Assembly (NCBI GenBank): GCA_040218815.1
Contig: JAVJQS010000015.1
Coordinates: 186,001-250,000 of the forward strand
Direction: 5' to 3'
Origin: JAVJQS01 sp040218815
GTDB lineage: Bacteria > Bacteroidota > Bacteroidia > Flavobacteriales_E > Vicingaceae
Length of the DNA: 64,000 bases
Shown: positions 51,031 through 58,960 of the stretch, one piece after another
How positions within the stretch are numbered: the first letter of the stretch is position 1
Layout of the letters: each line of letters begins with the position of its first letter
The notes under the pieces: model-generated
The model's database searches: none
The model's input: only the letters and a program-made list of their open reading frames with translations
What the model was told of the DNA's origin: nothing
Made by a program: the position numbers and the translations under genes

Positions 51031-51417
51031 ATGGCAAAATCTACACAGAAAAAGAAAAAAACGGTAAAAGTTGAATCGATTGGGGAAGCCCACATTCACG
51101 CTTCGTTTAACAACATCATTATTTCCTTGACCAATAAAAATGGCCAGGTAATATCTTGGTCATCATCTGGAAAGATGGGATTTAGAGGTTCTAAAAAGAA
51201 CACGCCTTACGCTGCTCAAATGGCAGCTGCAGAGTGTACTAAAGAAGCTCATGATTTAGGATTGAGAAGAGTAAAGGTGTATGTGAAAGGACCTGGATCA
51301 GGAAGAGAATCTGCGATTAGAACTATCCATAACAATGGTATCGAAGTTTCAGAAATCATTGACATCACTCCAATTCCTCATAACGGTTGTCGTCCACCGA
51401 AGAGAAGAAGAGTTTAA
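51031..51417 (+). CDS. rpsK: 30S ribosomal protein S11
   Basis: A 128-aa platform protein close to the mRNA exit (Shine-Dalgarno) region. EAHIHASFNNIIISLTNKNG, GPGSGRESAIRTIHNNGIEV and the final TPIPHNGCRPPKRRRV are canonical. Bacteroidota rarely use Shine-Dalgarno pairing; nothing in this sequence alone explains that. Confidence 0.98.
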   Translation: MAKSTQKKKKTVKVESIGEAHIHASFNNIIISLTNKNGQVISWSSSGKMGFRGSKKNTPYAAQMAAAECTKEAHDLGLRRVKVYVKGPGSGRESAIRTIHNNGIEVSEIIDITPIPHNGCRPPKRRRV

Positions 51418-51442
51418 TTGTAAAGCATAAAAAAGTAAAGAA

Positions 51443-52048
51443 ATGGCAAGATATACAGGACCTAAGTCCAAAATTGCACGAAAATTTAGAGAGCCAATCT
51501 TTGGCCCTGACAGAGCGTTAGAGAAAAAGAACTATCCTCCGGGACAGCATGGTCCTAATAAAAGAAGAGGAAAGCAATCTGAATATTCTGTTCAGTTGAT
51601 GGAAAAGCAAAAGGCTAAGTACACTTACGGAATTTTAGAGAAGCAATTTTCTAACTTATATAAAGAAGCATCTAGAACTAAAGGAGTAACAGGTGAAAAC
51701 TTGTTGAAGTTATGTGAATCTCGTTTAGATAATGTTGTTTACCGATTAGGTTTAGCTTCTTCAAGAAGTGCTGCTAGACAAATGGTTGGTCACAGACATT
51801 TAATGGTAAATGGAACAATTGTAAATATTCCATCTTACAGCCTTAAAGAAGGTGATGTAGTTGAAGTAAGAGCACGTTCTAAGTCGTTGGAAGCAATCAG
51901 CGATTCTCTTGGAAATAAAAGAGACAATTTTGATTGGTTAGAGTGGGACACTCAAGCTATGAAAGGAAAGTTTATTCAAGCGCCAGAGCGGGAACAAATT
52001 CCTGAAAATATCAAAGAGCAATTAATCGTAGAACTTTACTCTAAGTAA
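51443..52048 (+). CDS. rpsD: 30S ribosomal protein S4, zinc-independent form
   Basis: A 201-aa primary 16S binder and mRNA-entry protein; in E. coli it represses the alpha operon. The N-terminal region (ARYTGPKSKIARKFREPIFG) lacks the four-Cys zinc site found in C-plus S4. The S4 domain SRLDNVVYRLGLASSRSAAR is intact. No pseudoknot repressor site was recognised near rpsM. Confidence 0.98.
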   Translation: MARYTGPKSKIARKFREPIFGPDRALEKKNYPPGQHGPNKRRGKQSEYSVQLMEKQKAKYTYGILEKQFSNLYKEASRTKGVTGENLLKLCESRLDNVVYRLGLASSRSAARQMVGHRHLMVNGTIVNIPSYSLKEGDVVEVRARSKSLEAISDSLGNKRDNFDWLEWDTQAMKGKFIQAPEREQIPENIKEQLIVELYSK

Positions 52049-52074
52049 TAACCTTACAAAATAAAAAAAGAATT

Positions 52075-53067
52075 ATGGCGATATTAGATTTTCAAAAGCC
52101 TGATAAAGTAATCATGATAGAATCAACTGATCATAAAGGTCAGTTTGAGTTTAGACCATTGGAGCCTGGATACGGTATTACAATTGGAAACGCAATTAGA
52201 AGAATATTACTTTCATCTCTAGAAGGCTTTGCAATTACAGGTATCAAAGTAGAAGGTGTTGATCATGAGTTTGCTACGATTGATGGTGTTGTAGAAGATG
52301 TAACTTCTATGATATTAAATTTGAAGCAAGTTCGATTTAAGCAGCAAATTGAAGGAACCGATCACGAAAAAGTGAACATTTCAATTTCTGGTCAAGATAA
52401 ATTGACTGCAGGAGACATCGGAAAATTTACTTCAGCTTTTCAGGTATTAAACGCTGATCAAGTAATTTGTACTATGGAGCGCTCTGTAAAAATAAACATG
52501 GAGTTGACAATTGAGAAGGGTAGAGGATATGTTCCATCAGAAGAGAATGCTGTGGAAGATGCACCTATTGGTTTTATTCCAATTGACTCTATTTTTACAC
52601 CGATTAAAAATGTGAATTACAGCATTGAGAACTATCGAGTTGAAGAAAGAACAGATTACGAGAAATTAGTTATCGATATTGATTCTGATGGATCTATTCA
52701 TCCAAAAGAAGCATTGAAGGAGGCTGCAACTATTTTGATTCAGCACTTTATGTTATTCTCTGATGAGAAAATCGCTTTAGAGACAGAAGTGAAATCTGCT
52801 GTAGAGGAATTTGATGAAGATTCATTACATATGCGTCAGTTACTTAAAACTCGATTAATCGATATGGATTTATCGGTAAGAGCTTTAAATTGCTTGAAAG
52901 CTGCAGATGTAGATACATTAGGAGAATTGGTACAGTTCAACAAAACAGACTTATTGAAATTTAGAAATTTTGGTAAAAAGTCATTAACTGAGTTGGACGA
53001 ATTAGTAGAAAACAAAAATTTAACTTTCGGAATGAACGTTGCGAAATATAAATTGGATAAGGATTAA
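52075..53067 (+). CDS. rpoA: RNA polymerase alpha subunit
   Basis: A 330-aa protein. The N-terminal dimerisation/assembly domain includes PLEPGYGITIGNAIRRILLS and SLEGFAITGIKVEGVDHEF. The C-terminal domain (about 255-325) has SVRALNCLKAADVDTLGELV and FRNFGKKSLTELDELV, the helix-hairpin module that contacts UP elements and activators. It lies between rpsD and rplQ as in most bacteria. Confidence 0.98.
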   Translation: MAILDFQKPDKVIMIESTDHKGQFEFRPLEPGYGITIGNAIRRILLSSLEGFAITGIKVEGVDHEFATIDGVVEDVTSMILNLKQVRFKQQIEGTDHEKVNISISGQDKLTAGDIGKFTSAFQVLNADQVICTMERSVKINMELTIEKGRGYVPSEENAVEDAPIGFIPIDSIFTPIKNVNYSIENYRVEERTDYEKLVIDIDSDGSIHPKEALKEAATILIQHFMLFSDEKIALETEVKSAVEEFDEDSLHMRQLLKTRLIDMDLSVRALNCLKAADVDTLGELVQFNKTDLLKFRNFGKKSLTELDELVENKNLTFGMNVAKYKLDKD

Positions 53068-53073
53068 GAAGTT

Positions 53074-53766
53074 ATGCGACACGGAAAGAGATTTAATCAC
53101 CTAGGAAGAACAAAGCCACATAGAAAAGCAATGCTTTCAAACATGGCTTGTTCATTGATTCAGCACAAGAGAATCAATACAACTTTGGCAAAAGCTAAAG
53201 CTTTAAGAGGTTTTGTTGAACCATTGATTACAAAATCAAAGGATGATTCAACACATTCTCGAAGAGTTGTATTTAGATACTTGAATGATAAAACAGCTGT
53301 TTCTGAATTATTCAGAGATGTAGCTCCTAAAGTTGGTGAAAGAGCTGGAGGTTATACGCGTATTATCAAAACTGGAAACAGATTAGGTGATAATGCTGAA
53401 ATGTGTATGATGGAATTAGTAGACTTCAATGAGCTTTACACTTCTGAGAAAAAAGCAGGTGGAGCGAAGAAGAAAACTAGAAGAAGAAGAGGTGGTGGAA
53501 CATCATCAGCTTCTACCGATTCAAAGCCTGAAGCTAAGAAGTCAGCTGATGCTAAATCTGATGAAGCAGTAGCTCCAAAAGCAGAAACTAAGAAGGCTGA
53601 ACCAAAGGCAGCAGAGAAAAAAGCTGAACCAAAGGCTGAAAAGGATGCCCCTCAAGCAGAAGCGAAAACTGAAGCTAAAAAGGAAGAAGCTCCTAAAGCT
53701 GAAGCCAAGAAAGAAGACGAAGCTAAGAAAGACGACAAGAAAGATTCAGAAGACAAAAAAGGATAG
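53074..53766 (+). CDS. rplQ: 50S ribosomal protein L17 with long Ala/Lys/Glu-rich tail
   Basis: A 230-aa protein. Residues 1 to about 120 are the normal L17 core (MRHGKRFNHLGRTKPHRKAM, GERAGGYTRIIKTGNRLGDN). A basic stretch (KKKTRRRRGG) follows, and from about residue 145 to the end there is an ~85-residue low-complexity tail of repeated K-A-E-P units, roughly doubling E. coli L17 (127 aa). The tail is probably disordered. Extensions of this kind occur in Bacteroidota L17 (recollection). Last gene of the superoperon, followed by a strong terminator. Confidence 0.97.
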   Translation: MRHGKRFNHLGRTKPHRKAMLSNMACSLIQHKRINTTLAKAKALRGFVEPLITKSKDDSTHSRRVVFRYLNDKTAVSELFRDVAPKVGERAGGYTRIIKTGNRLGDNAEMCMMELVDFNELYTSEKKAGGAKKKTRRRRGGGTSSASTDSKPEAKKSADAKSDEAVAPKAETKKAEPKAAEKKAEPKAEKDAPQAEAKTEAKKEEAPKAEAKKEDEAKKDDKKDSEDKKG

Positions 53767-53798
53767 CCGTTGATTTCTAGTTGATAAATAATTTTTAT

Positions 53799-53833
53799 AA
53801 AAGGATAAAACATGATGTTTTATCCTTTTTTTT
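53799..53833 (+). terminator. Terminator of the ribosomal superoperon
   Basis: Fourteen base pairs (53799-53812 with 53816-53829: AAAAGGATAAAACA pairs with TGTTTTATCCTTTT) around a 3-nt loop, running into T's to 53833. It lies 33 nt after the rplQ stop and before carA. Confidence 0.93.
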
Positions 53834-53867
53834 GAACCAAATTTTAAGGAAAAAAATAGAAGCTGTA

Positions 53868-54977
53868 ATGAAGTATAAAACAAAGGCAAAAGGAATAGTT
53901 GTATTGGAAGATGGAACAGTTTTTCACGGTCTTTCAGCTGGAATTTTAGGGACCAGCACTGGAGAGATTTGTTTCAATACTGGGATGACTGGATATCAAG
54001 AAATTTATACCGATCCATCGTATTATGGTCAGATAATGGTTTGTGCGACCGCTCACATTGGGAATTATGGCGTAGATGACAATGAAGTAGAGTCAGATAC
54101 GGTTAAGATCGCTGGCCTTATTTGTAAAAAATTCTCAGAAACTTACTCTAGGCCGATGGCTGAAGGTTCATTGCAAGATTACTTTGAAAAAAATAATATT
54201 GTTGCCATTACTGATGTCGATTCGCGTGCTATGGTTCGTCAAATTAGAGATAAAGGAGCAATGAATGTAATTGTTTCATCAATTGAATTTGATGTAGAAA
54301 AATTAAAAGCACAACTTAAAGAAGTGCCATCAATGCAAGGCTTGGAATTGTCTTCCAAAGTTTCTACAAAGGAGGCTTATTTTTTAGGAAATGAAGATGC
54401 ACCCTATAAAGTGGCAGTGATGGACTATGGAACAAAGAAGAACATTCTTCGATGCCTAACGAATCGCGGTGCTTATGTGAAAGTGTTTCCAATGGATACT
54501 AAGCCAGCTGAAGTATTAGAGTGGAAGCCTGATGGAATCATGTTGAGTAATGGTCCAGGCGACCCTGCTGCTATGAAAACTCAGATTGAAAACATTAAAG
54601 AGTTAGTAGCTGCCAAAAAACCAATTTTTGGAATTTGTTTAGGTCATCAACTGTTGGCCTTGGCTTCGGGTTTGAAAACAATTAAAATGCACACTGGTCA
54701 TCGCGGAATTAATCACCCAGTGAAAAACCTAGTAAGCGGTAAAGGAGAAATAACCTCCCAAAATCATGGTTTTGTTGTAGATAGAGCTTCAGCAGAAGAT
54801 AGTGACATCATTGAAATAACGCATGAGCATTTAAATGACAATACCGTTGCAGGAATAAAATTAAAAAATCAGGATGTCTTCTCGGTGCAGTATCACCCCG
54901 AGTCTTCTCCTGGACCAAATGATTCTCGGTATCTTTTCGACAGTTTCATTGAAATTATCGCACATCACAAAAAATAA
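53868..54977 (+). CDS. carA: Carbamoyl-phosphate synthase small (glutaminase) subunit
   Basis: A 369-aa cytoplasmic protein that hydrolyses glutamine and channels ammonia to CarB for arginine and pyrimidine synthesis. The ATG at 53868 fits homologues (KGIVVLEDGTVFHG); an upstream in-frame extension would run through the terminator. The class-I glutaminase triad is visible: Cys257 in GICLGHQLLA, and His and Glu in QYHPESSPGP. carB is not adjacent: eno follows after 5 bp. Confidence 0.97.
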   Translation: MKYKTKAKGIVVLEDGTVFHGLSAGILGTSTGEICFNTGMTGYQEIYTDPSYYGQIMVCATAHIGNYGVDDNEVESDTVKIAGLICKKFSETYSRPMAEGSLQDYFEKNNIVAITDVDSRAMVRQIRDKGAMNVIVSSIEFDVEKLKAQLKEVPSMQGLELSSKVSTKEAYFLGNEDAPYKVAVMDYGTKKNILRCLTNRGAYVKVFPMDTKPAEVLEWKPDGIMLSNGPGDPAAMKTQIENIKELVAAKKPIFGICLGHQLLALASGLKTIKMHTGHRGINHPVKNLVSGKGEITSQNHGFVVDRASAEDSDIIEITHEHLNDNTVAGIKLKNQDVFSVQYHPESSPGPNDSRYLFDSFIEIIAHHKK

Positions 54978-54982
54978 AAATC

Positions 54983-56260
54983 ATGAGCTTAATCGCTAAT
55001 ATTCACGCTAGACAAATACTAGATTCTAGAGGAAATCCAACAGTTGAAGTAGAGGTAACTACTCAAAATGGTACGATGGGCAGAGCAGCTGTTCCTTCAG
55101 GAGCTTCTACTGGTGTGCATGAAGCTGTTGAATTACGTGACAACGATAAAGGAACCTATTTAGGAAAAGGGGTGCTCAAGGCGGTGCAAAATGTGAACGG
55201 AAGCATCAATGAAGAGTTAAATGGCGTTAATGTGTTTGACCAAACAGCCATTGATCAATTTTTGATTGAGCTAGACGGGACAGAAAATAAGTCTAACCTC
55301 GGAGCCAATGCGATGCTGGGTGTTTCAATGGCGATTGCTAAAGCAGCAGCGAATGAAATCGGAATGCCATTGTACCGCTATATTGGAGGTGTAAATGCCT
55401 GCACACTTCCTATTCCAATGATGAACATATTGAATGGTGGTTCACATGCTGACAATAGCATCGACTTTCAAGAATTTATGGTGATGCCAATAAAGGCCAA
55501 CTCATTTGCTCAATCCTTGCAAATGGGAACAGAAATTTTTCACCACTTGAAAAGTGTATTGAAAGACAAGGGTTTTTCTACTAATGTTGGTGATGAAGGC
55601 GGGTTTGCGCCTAATCTGGGTTCAAATGATGAAGCTATAGAGTACGTATTGAAAGCGATTGAAAAAGCGGGTTATAAACCTGGTGAACAAGTTGGTATCG
55701 CAATGGATGCAGCTGCTTCAGAATTTTATTTGGAAGAAGAAAAAGTGTATCATTTTCATAAATCCACTGGAGACAAATTAAGTGCTTCAGACATGGTGAG
55801 CTACTGGAAGGACTGGGTAAATAAATACCCAATCATTTCAATTGAGGATGGATTATGGGAAGATGATTGGAAAGGGTGGAGTGAGTTGACTAAAACGATT
55901 GGCGATAAAGTTCAATTGGTTGGTGATGACTTGTTTGTGACCAATGTAAAACGATTACAAAAGGGGATAGATAAAAATATTGCCAACTCAATATTGGTTA
56001 AAGTGAATCAAATTGGAACATTAACCGAAACTATTCAAGCAGTTGAATTAGCTACAAAGAATAAATATACTTCTGTGATGAGCCATCGCTCTGGAGAAAC
56101 AGAAGATACTACTATTGCTGATTTGGCAGTAGCACTTTCAACCGGGCAGATAAAAACGGGTTCTGCTTCTCGCTCTGATCGGATGGCAAAGTACAATCAA
56201 CTGTTGCGCATTGAAGAACAGCTGGGTTCTACTGCTATTTTTCCGAAGGGGATCAAATAG
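54983..56260 (+). CDS. eno: Enolase
   Basis: A 425-aa cytoplasmic glycolytic enzyme interconverting 2-phosphoglycerate and PEP with Mg2+. NIHARQILDSRGNPTVEVEV, GDEGGFAPNL, metal ligands in SIEDGLWEDDW and QLVGDDLFVTN, catalytic Lys in LVKVNQIGTLTE and SHRSGETEDTTIADLAV are all present. Five bp after carA, suggesting co-transcription. It ends 13 bp from a convergent redoxin gene, with no terminator visible. Confidence 0.98.
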   Translation: MSLIANIHARQILDSRGNPTVEVEVTTQNGTMGRAAVPSGASTGVHEAVELRDNDKGTYLGKGVLKAVQNVNGSINEELNGVNVFDQTAIDQFLIELDGTENKSNLGANAMLGVSMAIAKAAANEIGMPLYRYIGGVNACTLPIPMMNILNGGSHADNSIDFQEFMVMPIKANSFAQSLQMGTEIFHHLKSVLKDKGFSTNVGDEGGFAPNLGSNDEAIEYVLKAIEKAGYKPGEQVGIAMDAAASEFYLEEEKVYHFHKSTGDKLSASDMVSYWKDWVNKYPIISIEDGLWEDDWKGWSELTKTIGDKVQLVGDDLFVTNVKRLQKGIDKNIANSILVKVNQIGTLTETIQAVELATKNKYTSVMSHRSGETEDTTIADLAVALSTGQIKTGSASRSDRMAKYNQLLRIEEQLGSTAIFPKGIK

Positions 56261-56273
56261 AATAGACTAAATT

Positions 56274-57443
56274 TTATTCTTCTTTTAATACCTTATAAAA
56301 GGTGATTTTCTTTTTTTCATTGGAGAGTTTAATCCCATAATCCCTTAACAAGGCTTCCTCAAACTCTTTAAAATTTTTGATTGGTAATGTGAAATCGTAT
56401 TTTGTTTTGTTGATTATATTTTTGTCTAATTCTATTAGTTGATTAAACTCATTTTCAATAAAATCTTTTAAAGTGGTTAATCTATAACCTTCCATTTCGA
56501 CTTTTTTTCTATTAGAATGCATAACACCATTCTTAACATTTGATTTATGCAGTTTTAGTAGAGTACTATCTGAGATACTTATAACATTAACTAAAGTATC
56601 AACTTCTACTGCTATAAAATTGAATCCCAGCTCTTTGGGTAGTAGGTATTTGATAAGCTCATCTGTTTCATATTCTTCAACCTGGCTTTTATCTGCTTCT
56701 AACCTTACATCATAAGTTGTTTGCATCATGGTGGAGTCAGTTGAGATAATTCTCGATTTATTAATGTTGAATTGAGAGCTTAATATTTCAGCTAAACTGT
56801 AGTTTAAAATGTTTAGATCATAAGGGTTGCTGTGTGAATATGAAGACCTTCCCATTTCTAAAGTATGTTTTTGAACCATTAATGTATAGGCTGGGTTTTT
56901 ATTAGGATTTTCATTGTCGCTAATGGTTAAGCTTTTTGAATGCGCTTCAACTCCTAAAAGCTCATTAAACAATTCTTCTTCTAAGTGAAAAGGTGAACCT
57001 TGCCATTTTATGAACCCCTTCTGGTCAATTACAAAAGTTTCTGGAAATAGAGTAACTCCATATGAATCTATAGTTTTCATGGTGGGGTCTGAACCAACAG
57101 GGTAAAATAGTTGTAGTTTCTCCAAAAAGCTATTTATTGTAGATTTGTCATCAAATGAAATTGATAGGAAAACCACTTCTGGATATTGCCTTGAGAGTCC
57201 ATTGAGTTTTGGAATGGAAGCAACACATGGGGCACATTTTGTAAACCAAAAATCCAATACCACCACATTTCCCCTTAAGCCTTTCAGAACTGAATCTGTA
57301 GGTTTTTCATTTATAGAATTAGAGAAGTTGAGCCATTCCCTAACCTCAATTTCTGGTGCTTTTTCACCAACTAATGAAGAATTTTGGGCAATAATACTTG
57401 AAGAAAAGAGAAGTAGGGTTAAGAAGTAGATGTAAGTTTTCAT
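56274..57443 (-). CDS. Exported TlpA-like redoxin with a long C-terminal extension
   Basis: A 389-aa protein; the ATG at 57443 gives a proper signal peptide (MKTYIYFLTLLLFSSSIIAQ), while a longer frame upstream does not. The thioredoxin domain covers about residues 22-165, with the active site FTKCAPCVASIP (Cys70, Cys73) and a cis-Pro-type loop GVTLFPETFVI. The remaining ~220 residues (YSLAEILSSQFNINKSRI, TTYDVRLEADKS, YRLTTLKDFIENEFNQLIEL) look like two alpha/beta repeats, reminiscent of DUF3738-type domains fused to redoxins in Bacteroidota; that match is tentative. Probably periplasmic thiol chemistry. Confidence 0.85.
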   Translation of the reverse strand: MKTYIYFLTLLLFSSSIIAQNSSLVGEKAPEIEVREWLNFSNSINEKPTDSVLKGLRGNVVVLDFWFTKCAPCVASIPKLNGLSRQYPEVVFLSISFDDKSTINSFLEKLQLFYPVGSDPTMKTIDSYGVTLFPETFVIDQKGFIKWQGSPFHLEEELFNELLGVEAHSKSLTISDNENPNKNPAYTLMVQKHTLEMGRSSYSHSNPYDLNILNYSLAEILSSQFNINKSRIISTDSTMMQTTYDVRLEADKSQVEEYETDELIKYLLPKELGFNFIAVEVDTLVNVISISDSTLLKLHKSNVKNGVMHSNRKKVEMEGYRLTTLKDFIENEFNQLIELDKNIINKTKYDFTLPIKNFKEFEEALLRDYGIKLSNEKKKITFYKVLKEE

Positions 57444-57465
57444 TGAAATATCATATAGTAAAGCC

Positions 57466-57473
57466 CAAATGTA
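57466..57473 (-). promoter_or_regulatory. -7 element (TACATTTG) for the redoxin gene
   Basis: The plus strand reads CAAATGTA, a perfect minus-strand TAnnTTTG 22 nt before the ATG at 57443. This supports the shorter start, since the longer frame would begin upstream of the promoter. Confidence 0.55.
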
Positions 57474-57544
57474 ATTAAATTCATAAGGCATAAAATATTT
57501 CGAATCCTAGTATTTATTCGCTTGGATAGCATGCATCTGTTCAC

Positions 57545-57552
57545 TATTTTTG
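57545..57552 (+). promoter_or_regulatory. -7 element (TATTTTTG) for citrate synthase
   Basis: Perfect TAnnTTTG 80 nt before the citrate synthase ATG at 57633. It lies inside the upstream open frame, which supports ATG 57633 as the true start. Confidence 0.55.
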
Positions 57553-57632
57553 CAATTCAACGAAATTTGATTAAAGTCATCAACTTTTATCTACTTTTCG
57601 TGTTAATCTATCACATCAAAAACAAAGAAGAA

Positions 57633-58919
57633 ATGTCGGAAAAAGCAGAATTAAAAATTGGAGATAAAGTTATTGAATTGCCTATCGTTACTGGTACAGA
57701 AAACGAAAAGGCGATTGATATTAGCAAGTTGAGGGGAAGTTCTGGTTACATTACGATTGATCCAGGGTTTAAAAATACTGGTTCTACTTCTAGTGCAATT
57801 ACATTTTTAGATGGCGAAAAAGGTATCTTAAGGTATCGTGGTTACGCCATTGAAGATTTAGCTGAAAAAGCTTCATTCTTAGAAGTTTCTCACTTGCTTA
57901 TTTATGGCAAATTGCCTGATGCTAAGACTTTGGGTGGATTTAAGAAAGAAATTACACACCATACCTTAATCCATGAAGACATTAAGAACATTCTAGAAGG
58001 ATTTCCTTCTAATTCACATCCAATGGGTGTTTTGTCATCCTTGGTTTCTTCATTAACGGCCTTTTATCCTGAGTCTTTAGACCCAAACAGATCTGCTGAT
58101 GATGTGGATTTAAGCATCAAGCGATTATTAGCGAAATTACCAACTATGGCAGCTTGGGCTTTTAAAAACGAGGTGGGGCACCCAGCTAACTATCCAGACA
58201 ATACCTTGGATTACTGCTCGAACTTCTTAAAGATGATGTTCGCTGTGCCTTCTGAGCAATATGAAGTTGACCCTGTGGTAGCTAGTGCCTTAGATAAATT
58301 ATTAATTCTTCATGCCGATCACGAGCAAAACTGTTCAACAGCAACAGTAAGAGTAGTAGGTTCTTCACATGCTAGCTTGTATGCATCAATTGCAGCAGGT
58401 ATTTCAGCACTTTGGGGGCCACTTCATGGTGGAGCCAACCAAGCTGTAATTGAGATGTTAGAAGGCATTCAGGCTGATGGTGGAGATGTGAATAAATACA
58501 TGGATAAAGCCAAAGATAAAAATGACCCTTTTAGATTAATGGGCTTTGGACACAGAGTTTATAAAAACTTTGACCCTAGAGCAAAGATCATTAAAAAGGC
58601 AGCTGATGATGTACTCGAGAAATTGGGAATCAACGATCCTATTTTAGAGATTGCTAAAGGACTGGAAGAAGTAGCATTAAAAGATGAATACTTTGTAGAG
58701 CGCAAGTTATATCCTAATGTTGATTTTTATTCAGGAATTATTTACCGAGCAATAGGAATACCAACTTCTATGTTTACTGTTATGTTTGCTATGGGAAGAT
58801 TGCCAGGTTGGATTGCTCAATGGAAAGAGATGAGAGAAAATCAAGAGCCAATTGGTCGTCCACGACAGATATACACTGGGAATAACTTAATGAATTTTGT
58901 TCCAGCTGAAAAAAGATAA
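57633..58919 (+). CDS. gltA: Citrate synthase (hexameric type)
   Basis: A 428-aa cytoplasmic enzyme condensing acetyl-CoA and oxaloacetate. Start chosen at MSEKAELKIGDK, as in homologues; a 37-codon upstream extension is hydrophobic, covers the promoter and has no family similarity. Catalytic residues are in GPLHGGANQ (His), GFGHRVYKN (His) and NVDFYSGI (Asp). The N-terminal beta-rich segment and length fit the type-II, NADH-sensitive GltA form. It is followed by a strong hairpin terminator. Confidence 0.97.
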   Translation: MSEKAELKIGDKVIELPIVTGTENEKAIDISKLRGSSGYITIDPGFKNTGSTSSAITFLDGEKGILRYRGYAIEDLAEKASFLEVSHLLIYGKLPDAKTLGGFKKEITHHTLIHEDIKNILEGFPSNSHPMGVLSSLVSSLTAFYPESLDPNRSADDVDLSIKRLLAKLPTMAAWAFKNEVGHPANYPDNTLDYCSNFLKMMFAVPSEQYEVDPVVASALDKLLILHADHEQNCSTATVRVVGSSHASLYASIAAGISALWGPLHGGANQAVIEMLEGIQADGGDVNKYMDKAKDKNDPFRLMGFGHRVYKNFDPRAKIIKKAADDVLEKLGINDPILEIAKGLEEVALKDEYFVERKLYPNVDFYSGIIYRAIGIPTSMFTVMFAMGRLPGWIAQWKEMRENQEPIGRPRQIYTGNNLMNFVPAEKR

Positions 58920-58923
58920 GATG

Positions 58924-58949
58924 AAGGCAACCGAACGGTTGCCTTTTTT
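58924..58949 (+). terminator. Terminator after citrate synthase
   Basis: AAGGCAACC (58924-58932) pairs with GGTTGCCTT (58937-58945) around a GAAC loop, continuing as T's to 58949. It ends 11 nt before the UbiD-family gene. Confidence 0.92.
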
Positions 58950-58960
58950 GTTTTAAGGGT

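Noticed and set aside
53781..53867. N-terminal extension of carA
   Set aside because: It would translate through the superoperon terminator and has no similarity to CarA N-termini.
57444..57491. N-terminal extension of the redoxin
   Set aside because: The extension covers the -7 element; the ATG at 57443 gives a proper signal peptide.
57522..57632. N-terminal extension of citrate synthase, possible signal peptide
   Set aside because: The segment contains the promoter -7 element and is not part of the family; MSEKAELK is the expected start.
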